64,000 nt of DNA, taken from positions 79,501 through 143,500 of the forward strand of contig JAOTOM010003826.1 of NCBI GenBank assembly GCA_034440615.1, in the 5' to 3' direction. Numbering within the stretch: position 1 is the stretch's first letter; the number at the start of each line of letters is the position of its first letter. The stretch comes from Ashinkailepas kermadecensis. Lineage: Eukaryota > Arthropoda > Thecostraca > Neolepadidae. Below are positions 9,128 through 21,984 of this stretch, in pieces. The notes beneath the pieces were generated by a model. It ran no database searches, had not been told where the DNA came from, and saw only the letters and a program-made list of their open reading frames with translations. Made by a program: the position numbers and the translations under genes.

Positions 9128-12022
9128 TGATGGTCGATATTGCGCTCTGCCGCCGCCGGTGGCGCCGGCTGCTGTCGCTGGCTGTTGACGACCGGCTGGT
9201 GCCTCTCGGCAAATGACAGGTAACTGGGCTCGTGCTGCCAAATGGTGGTGCCGGTGTGTGTCTGCGCGTTTTTTTTAAAAACTTGCAACGCGACAGACAT
9301 TGTCGCCACGAGGCCGGGGACGCTATTCCTCGCTGGTAAATACACTTGTGTGTCATTAGCAGAAAGTTGGCGGTTGATTGTTAGACATGTTACCACTTAA
9401 TCATTGCTTGTTGGTCATTTGGGTGGTATATGTATGCCGAGACAGAGCGTAGGGCATCGTGGGTCCGAACTTGCGACTCTGACACGTGACTTGAGGACAG
9501 GCCAGGTAATCCGGTCACTGGAACATGCATCAGGAACTTCGATGCTACACGCATGGATTTGATTCCAATCCCTTTAAGGGTTGAGTGGTGTCAACCATCT
9601 ATGACCTTTCCGTGCAACGCCAGATTGGAGCGCGAGCTACGTGGCAGCCCGAAATACAGGCCTCATAATATGCGTTAGTTTCTCGGGTAACTGCACCGCG
9701 CCAATCATTTTGAATATCCATTGTCAATCGTGTGGCGTTGTATTAAAATAATATACCCTATTGTCATGGATTCAATTTGAGTCGTAATTATTCATGGCAT
9801 TCAATGTACGACAACTTGGGGTACCTCATGCTCAGTTGTGAACGGAAAAAATGAATGAATGAATTTAGTGAAGATGTCTATCAATGAAAAATGAATCCGA
9901 AGATGAAAACTTGCCATCGAAATTGGACGATGAAACAACAAAGAAGTTTGTTTACTGTAGGTACCAGGTCCCAAAAAAATCCTTTCCAGCTAGGGTTGTT
10001 TCAACGCAAAATCATTCCTGAAAAGGATGGCATGAGACTGCAAAAATCGACTAAGAAGATCGTATTTCAGAACAAATTATGGTTTTGCACCCCAGTTTAG
10101 TGCATCATAAATTCAATGACGGCAGCATACATTGAAGGTGTCGTTTCAGGATTTTTCGATGCTGTCAGCTTAATTGTTATATTGAAAGTAGGAGCAGCAA
10201 ATTATGCGAGTGCAAAATTTTTAACGAAATTTGGAGTTACAATTGCAAATTATTCCCAGCTAAGTGTTATTTTTCACCAAATCTGGAAACTTTTAGACGC
10301 TGCCAGATACGCTATTTTTCCCACAGCTAATGCAACTGTAACTAATACCCTGGACACACTATGGCTGTTAAGCATGGATCATATTTTATCAAATTGATTT
10401 GGGGAGGGTCGTTGATAATGTGCTAAGTATGAGGATCCCAAGCTTTGGGGGACAAACTCCATAGGGTCCCATCGGACGAACTTGTGTAGCCAGACACAGA
10501 AATAGGCACAGCAATTGAGAGGAAGAGGCGGCCCCTTCAGTATGCTCAAATGCACTTCTCCCTCTCGCTCAACAAATTTTCAGCCGATGGAGCCCCTCCA
10601 GGGAAATTCGCAGTGGAGACCCTCTGAAGAAGTGCACCCCTCCAGACGAGTGCCCCATGAAGATTCTTGGATCCGCCTCTGCTTAGGACACTTCCGTATG
10701 GAAGCATCCTGAGGCTCAGAAAGCTTCCACAGATATCGGATTCCCCCGCTGTGGCTCTCGAAAAGCCCATGTAGATTTTGACCATGAAGTACCGGAACGA
10801 ATTCTGAATTATTTCCGATGCACGATCAACGGTCTTCACCTGCATCGGGCCCCCCGAATACAACCGCCACGCCGGTGCTGCTTCGGCAGCGATGTAGTCC
10901 CTCCGATCGCCGGCAGATGGTGTTAGTGGTACTCTGCAGCAGTTCACCGTCTCGTGGTGGCCTCGACACATGAACCCGAGTGGTGGCACCAGCCCATGCG
11001 TGTATTCCTGGCAGCCCTGAAAGGCTGCACAGTGCACTTTGAAATTCCGAGGAAGCTGGTGCTCCGTATTTGTCTGTTGCTATTCGTGCCGGTGGAGGTG
11101 CGGCTGCCTCTGAATATATAGCACGGCGGTCCCATCGCGGCTTGTGTGCTGTACTGGTGGGGGTGTCGTTTTGTATACTTTTGGAATGGCTCAAGCCACT
11201 CCAACTTTCTTTTGAGCCACTCCAGTAAGGATTTGAGCCAACTCGATGGTTTTGAAGAAGAAAAGAACAACCCTTAGAGTAACAGTGCAGATTGCAAGCG
11301 TGTTCAGAGATGATGCACCTCCACACCAAAAAACAAGAATCGTTGAGCTGTCTCTGAGAGTCAAATATGAACATAAGCACATCTGATCAATACCATTAAG
11401 TTATGCACATAATTAGTGACTCAGTGAAGTAATGCTGACAATCATGCTTGCGTGTGCTTTATTTGTACAAACAATACAGCTCGACCAAATAATGCAAAGC
11501 TACCATTATTAAATATTCCGAGTCCGAAAATCATGTTCACCCACAGTGGTCCAATTGAGCCGTTGGAGCTTGTGATTGGAGAACACATCTCTATATGACG
11601 TGATTTTTCCGAACTGGCATACTTAGATTTGGTTATAGCACTAGCCATAATTATTAATAGTTCATCTGTTTTATGTTTACGTATGGCACGTAAGTAGGGT
11701 CAGTCCAATGTTGGAAAGGGGCCGTCTTCTTCGACCGTGGCGGACAATCCACACAGGAAAATGACTGTGGGACAGGTTCGCCACATACCGCGCAGTGGTG
11801 CCGCCGTTGAATTTAGCGAGGAAGTGGCGTAGTCTGAGTTTAACCAACAAGCTCAGATTAACGTATGCGCAAAAAGTCATGCTGGGAAATGCGAAGTAAA
11901 GAAAAGGATCTTTCTGTTAGTGCTTGTCTTTTGATACCTTAATAGTAGTCTTCATATTTTGCGTAATCGGTAACTGCCGCGGTCAAGTAATGCACCTTGC
12001 ATACGATTAAGGTATATCTTCC
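9128..12022. other. no gene recognised
   Basis: AT-moderate DNA with scattered short frames. The longest (10546-11037 and 10826-11380, minus strand) overlap in different frames and have no recognisable domain. TGGATCCGCCTCTG at about 10669 resembles the end motif at 28410-28424. Confidence 0.4.
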
Positions 12023-12043
12023 GTGTGTGTGTGTGTGTGTGTG
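12023..12043. repeat. (GT)n microsatellite
   Basis: About ten GT dinucleotides. Confidence 0.9.
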
Positions 12044-13575
12044 CCCAGTACAATTTTCCAGGTTCTGTCCACTTCCATCGCACCATGTACCTTCGAACAT
12101 TTGAGCCATCCCAATAATTTATAAAAACGGCAACCCTGTGTACTAGTTATCGCCTGGTACGAGTTTACAGTCACCTGTTGCACCGTAAATTTATACGGGA
12201 ATCACGCTGTAAATATGGAGGTGTCACTTTTTAAACGTGAAGGGTACCAGACATACAGATACTCTTTCGCCTGTTTTTCTTTCACGAATCCAGCTTTGGT
12301 AGATCCTGCCCCTAATGCGTGACCCCTAATGCGTGACCGCTGAATGCATGCGCCGTGCTGTGGTTTTGCATACAACTGCACTGATGGTGTCGTGCACTTC
12401 CAAATTCAGCCGGGAGTGTAACTATTTTCCTGGTGATACACGGCGCAATGGGGGCATTCGCAAAAATGCGAGATTCAATACCCTTTTGGCCGACTGATGT
12501 GAACCTACCGGCCTACCGTCATTTTTTCTTTTTTTGTTACCAGGAACTTTTGATAAATGGTCTGAATCACTATGATTACCTTGGACTACCCGATATTTAC
12601 GACAATTTTGGAAATAAAGTCGAAATTAGTCCGAATTTCCAAATTTCATTCAGAGAAGAATGTCCGTGTGTGTTATCCCTCTGCCTTGCATCGTATTTTT
12701 GCCACATTCCCCAGTGCAGGGAGGATGTCGCGACCCCCCCCTCTAATGCTTCCAAGTGGATGCTAGCGACATGAAGCAAAAGTTCGCGTGTTGCACTTGA
12801 CCATGTCTCGCGATTAATGCCTGATTTTTATGCTTCAAGACGCTGGTTGATCTCCCAGGTCAGTTTCAAGTTAAATGTTTCGCAATAGTGTATAATTTTC
12901 ACGTTTAATCGTTTCCTGCGTTTAAAAAAGACATATTAGAAATGTCCTCGAAATGTTCAGCGTAGTATTCCTTCACTATCTTGGGATACTAACGATACGA
13001 TTTATTACATTCATCACGTAGGTCAGACAGATGAACACCCATTAGGGCCAGTACCTTTCAAAACTAAACTGACAATGCGATGTAATACATGTGAGAGAGG
13101 TGGTGCTATCTAGGTGGTCCTGTTCTACCTGTTACCATAAGTGTAATGCTCAAATGTATCAAGTCTAGGTTGTGCTAAAATAGATGGGGTGATGTGCATG
13201 TACCCGCCACATGTTCATACTGAAACGCCACCTATTCACATGAGGCAGCTGGTTGATGCTGTGCTGTGCCGAAGTCTGATAATTTGTGTCTAGTGTCCAT
13301 GAAGCTTGCATTTATATTGTATGTACTAGCGCGTGCCTAGCGTAAGCTTAAGCAAGGCTGAACAATAAAAGCCTCGAAGCCCAAATGTCTGTCTATTATA
13401 GCCCAGAATAGTGAGAAAAAACTTGTCACATTGTGAACAACTATCATAATCGATTTGGTAATGTTGGGAAGCTTACCCCTGAGGTAGAGCAGTGTGTGCC
13501 TCTCTGTGTGTAGCAATTAGCCGTTGACGTAAATGGGAAAGAAAACACAAAATACTTATGTTCTTTTTTGCAATT
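12044..13575. other. no gene recognised
   Basis: Includes a direct doublet of CCCCTAATGCGTGAC-like 15-mers near 12310-12340 and a 113-codon open frame at 12433-12774 with no recognisable domain. Confidence 0.4.
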
Positions 13576-13589
13576 AGTGCTAAGAATCT

Positions 13590-13770
13590 GGGGCGGGATG
13601 TCCAAGTGGTTAAAGTGTTGAGCTCTGGGTACCAAGTATCCCGGGTTCAACACTCGCACCACTCAGGACATTTCCCAATCCCGCGGCCCACCGGCGAAAC
13701 AGTGGGCGGCGCAATTAGCCGTGATCGTGCATAAAGTGCTTCGTGAAACACCCAATAAACAACAACAACA
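13590..13770 (+). mobile_element. full-length SINE, tRNA-Ser/Leu-like head (type A)
   Basis: The head carries box A-like TGTCCAAGTGGTTAAAGTG and box B-like GGGTTCAACACTC, then CCCGCGGCCCACCGGCGAAA, and ends CCCAATAAACAACAACAACA. Target-site duplications AGTGCTAAGAATCT (13576-13589) and AGTGCTAGTAATCT (13771-13784) differ at two positions, implying an older insertion. It is homologous throughout to the copy at 15055. Confidence 0.9.
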
Positions 13771-13784
13771 AGTGCTAGTAATCT

Positions 13785-15040
13785 AAGGGAGTATATTGAC
13801 TTCGGCATTCCAGTTTGTCACTTCTGAACAAATTGGACAAAGCCTGACGAAGGTCAAGTAGAATCAACCAATTTGAACACCAGGTGGCTAAAACTTGCTG
13901 TGTCTAGCCGGTTTAAATTAGCCAGCTAAATATGCATTGGTATGCACTTCTCAATGCTTCTCAATTCGATGTGTGGCTGGATTTCATGGCAAATTGGAGG
14001 CCCGCGCCAGAGGCGAAGATCTATGCCATGATTGGAGCTTCTGGCTGATTATACATCTGCCGCATGATTGCAGCTATGGTTTGTATACTAAGGTCATTAT
14101 ATCTAGAGGAAATACTGATAAAGAAAAAGCTATAGAATTATCATTGAAGTTTTTGGTCATGGCTAGAGATCCCGGGTGGTTCGGGGGACCTACCCCCTCC
14201 CCTGTTTTGGTGCCCTGCCCATGTTAAGCTGTCATTTTTCGGATTCAATCTAAAAGTATGTCTTGAAAATAAGGACTTGGACCCGGCTTCGTGAAAGATC
14301 TTCAGCCCTGTGTCTGGTACGCGCGAAATCGTGTTGCTAAACCAGTTCAAGCTCACGAAGGTAATCTGATTCAATCGCATGCAGGGAAAGATTTGCCGGC
14401 AATACTTCCGAGTGAAGATATCAATATCGCCTTCTGTAGATGTGTCAAATAGCCGCACGGAGTGTCCGGTATATATTTAACTCGCAGGGTATGATGTTGC
14501 CTTACCTCCTGACGATAAATTACGTATTACTAAATAGTGTATTCGACAACTGAAATGATGTATTTCGCACGGATGGACATGGCTGATTCTGATAAAGCAT
14601 ATGTAAGTTAAACCATGCAAATTATCCGAACAAGGGCTTGCCCCTGATGGATAATTATTTCTATGAATTGAATGCCAAACCTACCAAGAGAGCCCAACGT
14701 GACTCCAAATATAGATGCACATCGTCGTGTGGGAAAATCTACACTTATTGTACGCAGTATAAGCATTGCACAGAAAATCCATTAAAGCATGGGACAGAGA
14801 GATTGGTGTCTTAGTTTTTTCGTCTTGTTTTATTAACTTTGGCCTTTGAATTTCTGGGTGTCGCGTGGAAGGGATCGACCAAGACATACCAGCAGCGCTT
14901 CCGTACACAAACTCGAAAGGAAGAACCTACTGCAATTCGATCAAATGGAAATGGTTTGAAGGCTAAAACAAAGGGAGCAACGTCTGGAGTCTTGGGGATA
15001 AACCCGAGACGTTTTAGGTTTTATTCAACGACTCATAAAC
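13785..15040. other. no gene recognised
   Basis: Unique-looking sequence between two type A SINEs. Short open frames only. Confidence 0.4.
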
Positions 15041-15054
15041 AGTTATATGCTTGC

Positions 15055-15232
15055 GGGGCGAGGATGGCCGAGTGGTTAAGGTGTTGAGCTCTGGGTACCA
15101 AAGGTCCCGGGTTCAAGACTCGCACCGCTCGGAACATTTCCCAATCCCGCGGCCCACCGGCGAAACAGTGTGGGTGGCGCCATTAGCCGTAAATGTGCAT
15201 AAGGTGCGTCGTGGATCACCCAATAAACGACA
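15055..15232 (+). mobile_element. full-length SINE, tRNA-Ser/Leu-like head (type A)
   Basis: The head carries GGATGGCCGAGTGGTTAAGG (box A) and GGGTTCAAGACTC (box B). A central part CGGCCCACCGGCGAAACAG and the end CACCCAATAAACGACA follow. Perfect 14-bp target-site duplications AGTTATATGCTTGC lie at 15041-15054 and 15233-15246, so this copy is younger than the one at 13590. Confidence 0.93.
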
Positions 15233-15246
15233 AGTTATATGCTTGC

Positions 15247-16299
15247 TCAATTGCCATTGTTGCGAAATGCTGAACGGTTCCCATCATGGATGAAGTCAGG
15301 ACCAGGCCACCTGTCCGCAAGTTGATATCCTTGGCCTACAAGAAGTACAGGTGGTACGTTGCAGCTGAAGACGGCGCCAAACATCAACTTCCTCTACTTG
15401 TCAATTGCTGCCTTGCTTTTTCCACCTCCAGGAGCGCCTCTGTAGAGGATGCCCCCCCCCTCCCCCCACCATCACCACCTCGCACCATGTATGGTTCGTC
15501 CCTGCCGCTGGAGAATGCTACGGTTCTTGTTTCTTTGTCGATATTTCCTTTTTCGTATACATAGCAATTCCGTCTTCATTAATTCTTGACGGAGTTGAAT
15601 ATGCATGCCTTTCCAGAGCTGGCAGCAAGCTAAACCTTATCTTAAAAGTACACATTGCATGTGGTGCGAAATGTCTGAAGGCGAATTAAATGTACCAACA
15701 AGCATGCCAGTACCTTTCCAATCTTGAAGGGATGCAGCATTCTGGGCCTCTGTCATAATTCGCCCTGCAATGGTCTTTCTGTCTAAAATATTTTAATCCT
15801 CAGAGTCACATTTCGCATGTCACATAAAGTTATATACCTAAAACGTGGGTGCAAATGCCATGAATATGAAATTGCAAGCAAGACTCGCTTTTTGGCGTTC
15901 ACATGGAAGCCTTTTTGGTGTGACAATCTTGTCTAACACAGCTCTTGGCGTGAAAGTTCCACGATATTTCGATTCCGCATTTGATGGCATTGATTTTACA
16001 GTACGTGTACGTGTACGTGTACGTGTACGCCGGAGCTGGACGGGCGGGGTATGTCTGTGGGAGCCGTGGCTGACACGCCGCGTCCGCAACTGTCTGGCAG
16101 CAGTCTGGTAAGCGGGGCTCCGTAGCCTTGACTGGGCTGAGTCACCGTACCTCACGGAGCCGCTTTCCCAGGCCCAGTCGTCTCGCACTGTCCCGTACCC
16201 TCGCTGGGCCCGCTGCACCAGCCCGCTGGGCCCGCTGCCCGTGGATCCTGGGTGCAATAAAACCCACTTGGGTTGATGCACCATAAACCCCCAAAAATC
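15247..16299. other. no gene recognised; short (GTACGT)n at 16001-16028
   Basis: Apart from a GTACGT hexanucleotide run of about 28 bp, I see no feature that can be supported here. Confidence 0.4.
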
Positions 16300-16905
16300 A
16301 TCATCTCCGTGGCTCCGCCGGTCCCCCGGACATCGTTTTGGTCCCGCTGGTCCCTAGTCCCTCTTCTCCACCGACCCTCGCTGGTCACGCTGACCCAGCT
16401 AGTCCCGCCTATCCCTCTGGCCCCTCCGGTCCCGCCGGCCTCGCTGGTCCCGCTAGTTCCGCTGACCCCGGTACCCTCTGGTCTTTCTAACCTCGCTGGT
16501 CCCGCTGATCCCGCTGGTCCTTCTGGCTCCCTGGCCCTTTTAACCCCATCTGGATCCACTGGCCCCACTGGCCCCCTCTAGTCTCGCTGACCTCGCTGAC
16601 TCCGCTGGCCCTGCTGATCCCACTGGCCCCGCTGGTCCCAATGACCCTTCTGGTCCTACTGGCCCGTTGACCCCTCTGGCCTCGTTGATCCCGCTAATCC
16701 CGCTGATCCCGCTGGTCCCGCTAGCCCCTTTGACCCCTCAGGTTCCACTGGCCCATCTGGTCTCCCTGACTGCTGACTCCATTGGCCCTGCTGGTCCCAC
16801 TTGACCCGTTGGTCCCACTAGCCCCGCTGATCCCACTGTCCCCGCTGGTCCCGACCTCCGACCGACTGTTCCCACTCCGGCCGGCGCTCCACCGCCACTT
16901 CGTCT
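16300..16905. repeat. degenerate 9-12 bp repeat, CCGCTGGTCC-like
   Basis: Dozens of diverged units of the type CCGCTGGTCC / CCACTGGCCC. The minus strand reads as Gly/Pro-rich sequence that mimics collagen, but Gly is not kept at every third residue and frames break repeatedly, so no collagen gene is called. Confidence 0.8.
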
Positions 16906-17342
16906 GACGAGCTCAGCAGGGACTACATAACAACTTGACAGACAAGTGGGTCTGGAATCATCTTTGTGTGAGCATAAAACGGTAGCATTTCTTTTGCCAT
17001 GCAAATAAATAAGAATAAAGACATATGCCTAACAAAAAGTTTGATGTGTCCTACAGTAATGAAAGGGCCGAACCGATAGTTTGTATACAGGGGCGTGGGC
17101 ATGAATTAGTCCTGGTAGGGACGGCTCTGACGAGGGAGCCCAACCCACTCCCAAAATTATAAATGTCTTCGGAGTACCTTCACTTTATTTTCAAAAGGGC
17201 CCATTTTGCTTTTTTGTTGTTGATAAAAATTGGACCCTTCCGAGGGGAACCGTTCCAATACACCCACCATGCTTTACTTAAGCTGCTATATTTCGTTCAG
17301 CTTGACGTGCCTTTCCATCTCCAGAGGGCTGCTCTGGCTTCT
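16906..17342. other. no gene recognised
   Basis: Unique-looking sequence with no supported feature. Confidence 0.4.
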
Positions 17343-17356
17343 AAAGTACCAACCCT

Positions 17357-17411
17357 ATGGGCGCTGTATGACCATCGCAGTCGATGCGCCCCTAAGCCCA
17401 AATAACCAACC
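17357..17411 (+). mobile_element. 55-bp tail-only SINE/retroposon
   Basis: It contains GGGCGC (17359-17364) and GCGCCC (17386-17391) around a loop with TATGACC, then CTAAGCCCAAATAACCAACC. Perfect 14-bp target-site duplications AAAGTACCAACCCT lie at 17343-17356 and 17412-17425. This is the clearest example of the tail hairpin. Confidence 0.92.
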
Positions 17412-17429
17412 AAAGTACCAACCCTGCCC

Positions 17430-17700
17430 AAGTTGATCCTCTGAATTTCCGGGATCCCGCCAGCTTTCAGAGATTCTCAGTCCTAGACGGCCTTCATTCA
17501 AATCCTCCAAAGTTCCAGGGGCTCTCCTGCTATCAGGAGTTCATCAAACTCCAGAAGCTCACATCCTTTTAGGGTGTCCAACTCCCGCAGGACCCATCAA
17601 GCTCCAAGGGGCCCATGTAGCTACAAGGGGTCCTGCACTTCAAGGGACCCCTCTAGGTTCAATGGGGCACCTTTAGTCCCCCGCATCGTTCTTCCATTCA
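17430..17700. repeat. degenerate ~30-bp GGGGCCC-type repeat
   Basis: Diverged units of the form CTCCAAGGGGCCCATGTAG. The periodicity is only approximate. Confidence 0.5.
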
Positions 17701-17845
17701 GATTTGCAACAATAACTGTTGGTGCTTCAACTTGTTACAATTTGCGACGGCAGATCTTACACCAATACGTCATGCGATGTCGTCTCCGTGATCTGTCTTT
17801 TTCTGATTTGTCTAATCAATCTAGTTTTCTGAGCCGACACAAACA

Positions 17846-17846
<1 letters not shown>

Positions 17847-17909
<63 letters not shown>
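17847..17909. repeat. (TA)n microsatellite
   Basis: About 31 uninterrupted TA dinucleotides. Confidence 0.97.
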
Positions 17910-17913
<4 letters not shown>

Positions 17914-18077
17914 GTATGTATGTAATGTTCGGTTTCGCCGAGGTGACACAGGTCATTGACATTCCACACCTGAAGTGTAGCCCTGCATTCTCGTACAATA
18001 TTCTACTTCCCCTGCCGTGAACCGCCCTTGCGGCAGTAGCGGCTGTAGCTGCCCGATAGTCGGGTGTCCGTGCCCTG

Positions 18078-18595
18078 ATCTGTGCCGGTGGCGGCTGTAG
18101 CTGTTGGCTGGCCGACAGTCAGTATCCCTGCTCTGATCTGTGCCGGCGGCGGCTGTGGCTGCCCGACAGTCAGTATCCCTGCTCTGATCTGTGCCGGCGG
18201 CGGCTGTGGCTGGCCGACAGTCGGTGTCCCTGCTCTGATCTGTGCCGGCGGCGGCTGTGGCTGCCCGACAGTCAGTATCCCTGCTCTGATCTGTACCGGC
18301 GGCGGCTGTGACTGGCCGACAGTTGGTGTCCGTGCCCTGATCTGTGCCGGCGGCGGCTGTGGCTGGCCGACAGTCAGTGTCCCTGCTCTGATCTGTGCCG
18401 GCGACGGCTGTGGCTGCCCGACAGTCGGTGTGCGTGCCCTGATCTGTGCCGGTGGCGGCTGTAGCTGTGGCTGCCCGACAGGCAGTGTGCGTGCCCTGAT
18501 CTGTGCCGGTGGCGGCTGTGGCTGTGGCTGGCCGACAGTCAGTGTCCGTGCTCTGATCTGTGCCGCCGGCGGCTGTGGCTGGCCGTGCCGAATTA
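18078..18595. repeat. 51-bp minisatellite, about 10 copies
   Basis: GATCTGTGCCGGCGGCGGCT recurs every 51 bp (for example 18135 and 18186); a few units carry 6-bp expansions. Since 51 is 17 codons and the unit is stop-free, open frames of 327 (+), 411 (-) and 224 (-) codons run through it. Frames open on both strands point to repeat structure rather than selection for protein. Confidence 0.93.
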
Positions 18596-19717
18596 GCCCC
18601 AGCCGCCGGCAATCCACTCGCCGCCACTGCATGCCGGGCGGTGGCGTGACCTTGACACTGGCGGCGGGCGCCGCCGGATGGCGCAGCGCTTCCGTGTGGG
18701 CTGCGGCCTCCCGCGCTCGCCGCCTATGCCACGCCCACCTCGTGACGACGGCTGACGTTACCGGTCGTGCGGCGCCCACCATGCGCCTCGCACTGCAACT
18801 GGCCGGTGACAAGCGGCTTTTTGTCGGAAGTCGGAGAATGGTGGTCAACGAGCACGTCAAATTCAATCCGGATTTAGCATTTCGCAAAAAGCTGGTGTGC
18901 GTGTGTGCACGCGAGTGTGTGTGTGCACACGGGTGTGTGTGTGTGAACGGTCCAGAGAACGTGTGCAAACCGGCCACCAGTGCAGTAGTGGTAGAACGCG
19001 GCGGCCGATCGAGGGATTCGAATCGAATTGTGATCGAGGGAGGGACTGGTCCTCCGGGAGGCTGATTTTTCCCCGAGGGCGTGTTTTGCAGACCAATTCG
19101 AGGAAATGCAGTCGAACCTTCCCGATGGATGCATGTTGCGGAAGAATTGGAGGGGGCAGTCGAATGTTCCCATGGAGTGCCGTCAGTGTCTTCAGGGAGG
19201 CGCAATGTCCTCAGATTGACGCATTTTCCTTTGATCAAAGGGTACGTGGGCCCCTAGTGCGCCTCCCTTATATTCGCGACTGATACAACGCATCCCACGC
19301 CATAGAAACTTCCCGTGTCGAAAGAACTCGACGTTCCTGCGACGGGTATTTTGATGGTCTTGTTGCCTTCCGGCTTCGGGCAAGATTTGTGTAACTATTA
19401 AAATGCTGATAGAAGTGGTGGCTATTTTACACCTTGCACAATTATTTGCATATATCGAGGTCAGTATCTGTAACTTGGTGTTCATACTGACCCCATTACC
19501 ACTTTCAGGTAGTTGCTCGGGCCCTGTGGAAACCGTGATGTGGGATTGGTCAAACGCCACACGGGGAGCTCCGCGAACTCTACCGACAGGCAGGCAGTTC
19601 CGCGACATTTTTACCGGTGATTCTCAAAACTATTTTGGCAGTCCCATATGCTCGGTACCGATAGTTCCATGTACTCGACACCGGCGATGCCGGGAATTGT
19701 ACTGGGAGTTCTCAAGA
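18596..19717. other. GC-rich then mixed sequence, no gene recognised
   Basis: GC-rich to about 18790, a GT-rich stretch at 18895-18950, then unique-looking sequence. Repeat-born open frames extend in from the 51-bp array but show no domain. Confidence 0.4.
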
Positions 19718-19725
19718 CTCTAATG

Positions 19726-19907
19726 GGGAGAAGAAGAACCTTGGGTTCTTTTACGACGCATTCAACCGCTAGGTCATGTAGCGTCGCCAACCTCTCACGC
19801 CGATTGGTCGCGGGTGGACTCGGTAATGCCGTCGGTTGTGAGATTCGAGCCCACAATCTTGCGATCAAGAGCTCGACGCTCTACCAACTGAGCTACCGCC
19901 CCCCCCC
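19726..19907 (-). mobile_element. full-length SINE, tRNA-Lys-like head (type B)
   Basis: A minus-strand copy of the element at 4349. The 3' end AAGAACCCAAGGTTCTTC is at the low-coordinate side; box B is near 19845-19860 and box A near 19882-19898. Short direct repeats CTCTAATG (19718-19725 and 19908-19915) are the likely target-site duplication. The tail stem is GACGC/GCGTC. Confidence 0.9.
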
Positions 19908-19915
19908 CTCTAATG

Positions 19916-20139
19916 CTCGTACTCTGCTGCCGGTGCCGGTGCCTCTAACGCTCGTCTCGTACGCTCGTACTCTGTGCCTGCAACTCCGCAGACTACTGGC
20001 AGCTCTATGTGTTCTATGCCTGCGGTCACACGGACTGCAGGTATAGAGTTGCTCCGTCCATACCTGTATTTGTGCATGCGTCATACCGGAAGTTCGCGAA
20101 CTTTCCACCGGCAGCTCTGTTGGATCCATACCGGCGGTC
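19916..20139. other. no gene recognised
   Basis: Short CTCGTACTCTG-like repeats near 19915-19975. Nothing else is supported. Confidence 0.4.
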
Positions 20140-20375
20140 CGGCCGGCTCTGTCTAGCCAGTCGGCGGACTGCATACAGCAGTTCCGTGTGCTGTATGTCG
20201 GCAGTCCAGTCGCCTGTCTGGCCAGTCGGCCGACTGTATACAAGCAGTTCCGTGTGTTGTATACCGGCGGCCCAACCGGCTCTGTCTGGCCAGTCGGCGG
20301 ACTGTGTGCCGGCAGTTCCGTGTGTTGTATACCGGCGGCCCAACCGGCTCTGTCTGGCCAGTCGGCGTGCGGGCT
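20140..20375. repeat. 66-68 bp minisatellite, about 3.5 copies
   Basis: GCAGTTCCGTGTG recurs at 20178, 20244 and 20312. Units share TCTGTCTGGCCAGTCGGC. Confidence 0.9.
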
Positions 20376-21299
20376 GGCCATGACTTCACCTGGCGTCTTT
20401 GTGCGCGGCATTTCCGCAGGTTGGTGCAGCAGCGGGTTGGCGGTGCTCACACCTGCCGGCCGGCCGCCCACGGGTGCGGCGGGCCGGCTACGCTCTCTCG
20501 CTGCTGTGCCGGCAGTCACGCAGTGCTCCAGCGAAAATGTACTGCTTCTCCACTCGGAGCACAAAACTGAAATGCACTGAGTCGGGCCACGCGGCGTGAA
20601 GTTGGTGGTGGGATGGTTAGTTGCTCACAGTTCTCCGATCGACGGAAACGAGCCGTCGCCGCCCCGACACATCTGTTGACTGGGGCGGCAACGTACCTTG
20701 CCCCTCTCGCTGCCCTGGCAGAACGGGTATCGGGGCGCTTCACGTGTGCGAATTTAATGATAGCTGAGAGAGTGTCAGCTGGCATCTGCCTCGATAAGGT
20801 CGCGATCAGAGCAACAGGGTTGCTTTGTCCAAGCATTGGTGGCATGTCTGTTTTAATTGTTGCATTAACATTTTATCGTCCTATGCTGAGCTCATGACGC
20901 TTTTCTGCAGTCAGCCCAGCGAACAGTCGGGAAATTCAGCCATGAAAATAAATATCTTTGGGTACATTTGTGTCCAGACAATTTCGACCCAATCGGGTCG
21001 GAGAGAGTTTTTGGCGCCTACCGCGCTCCTTTTTGAGCGGTGTCATAGGCACCTTTTTGTGCTGTGCTAAAGTTGGCCGGAGTTGTAGCAGCCGTGCCAT
21101 TGATATGAAATTGATACCTGATTCATATCACACTGGTACCTAAGTGATACAGCTTTTGTAATCACCTCATCAATGTTTAACCCTTCTATGTGCAAAGTCG
21201 GAGGTGTGTTACGAAGGAAGATTTTGACATGCACACCGATGCAATCGATGCTCCAAAATATGACCAGTTCAGTTGCGCCCTGGATTGAGGTTTTTTTTC
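20376..21299. other. no gene recognised
   Basis: GC-rich to about 20720, then AT-moderate. No supported feature. Confidence 0.4.
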
Positions 21300-21960
21300 G
21301 CCATCTGCCGATCAGCTGATACATCCGATGCAATCTGTTCGCCCGCTGACATACCGCTACAGTTGGCATGTCCAGTTGACACACCCACTATAATCTGTTC
21401 GCCCGCTGACATACCGCTACAGTTGGCATGTTCAGTTGACACACCCACTATAATCTGCTCTGCAGTTGACATACCCGCCAAAATTTGCTCTTCAGTTGAC
21501 ACACCTACTATCGTCCGTCCGCCAGTTCACAATTCCTACTATCATCCGCTCGCCAGTTCACAACGATCACATTCTGTTCGCAAGTTCGCAGACCCGCTAT
21601 AAGCTATTTGTCAGTTGACACACTCGCTACAACCTGCCCGCCAGTTGACACACCGTCTGCATTTTGCTCGTCAGTTGACACACTGTCTGTAATCTGCTCG
21701 GCAGTTGACACCGTCTGAAATTTGCTCGTCAGCTGACACGCCCGCTACAATATGATCACCAGTTGACTCACCGTCTACAATCCGCTTGCAAGTTGGCATA
21801 TCTGCTACAATGTGGTCACGAGTTGACGCATTCACTACAACCTGTTTGCTAGTTAGACACCCATCCCAATCTGCCCGGCAGTTGACATCTGCTGCAATAT
21901 GATCACCAGTTGACACTCCCACTACAATTGGCTCGCCAGTTGACGCACCCTCCAACACTC
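21300..21960. repeat. 30-bp minisatellite, about 20 diverged copies
   Basis: Diverged 30-bp units of the type CAGTTGACACACCCACTATA followed by ATCTGTTCGC. The first units show a 60-bp higher-order pairing (CCGCTGACATACCGC alternating with CAGTTGACACACC). Confidence 0.9.
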
Positions 21961-21984
21961 GTCAGTTGATGGTGCCTGTTCTGT

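Noticed and set aside
10546..11380. Minus-strand frames of 163 and 184 codons
   Set aside because: They overlap in different frames with no recognised domain; kept only as part of an unassigned region.
16152..17004. Collagen-like minus-strand peptides
   Set aside because: Gly is not maintained at every third position and frames break. The pattern follows from a degenerate CCGCTGGTCC repeat.
18003..19238. 411-codon minus-strand frame and 327-codon plus-strand frame
   Set aside because: Both come from the stop-free 51-bp minisatellite and adjacent GC-rich DNA, open on both strands at once, with no domain.
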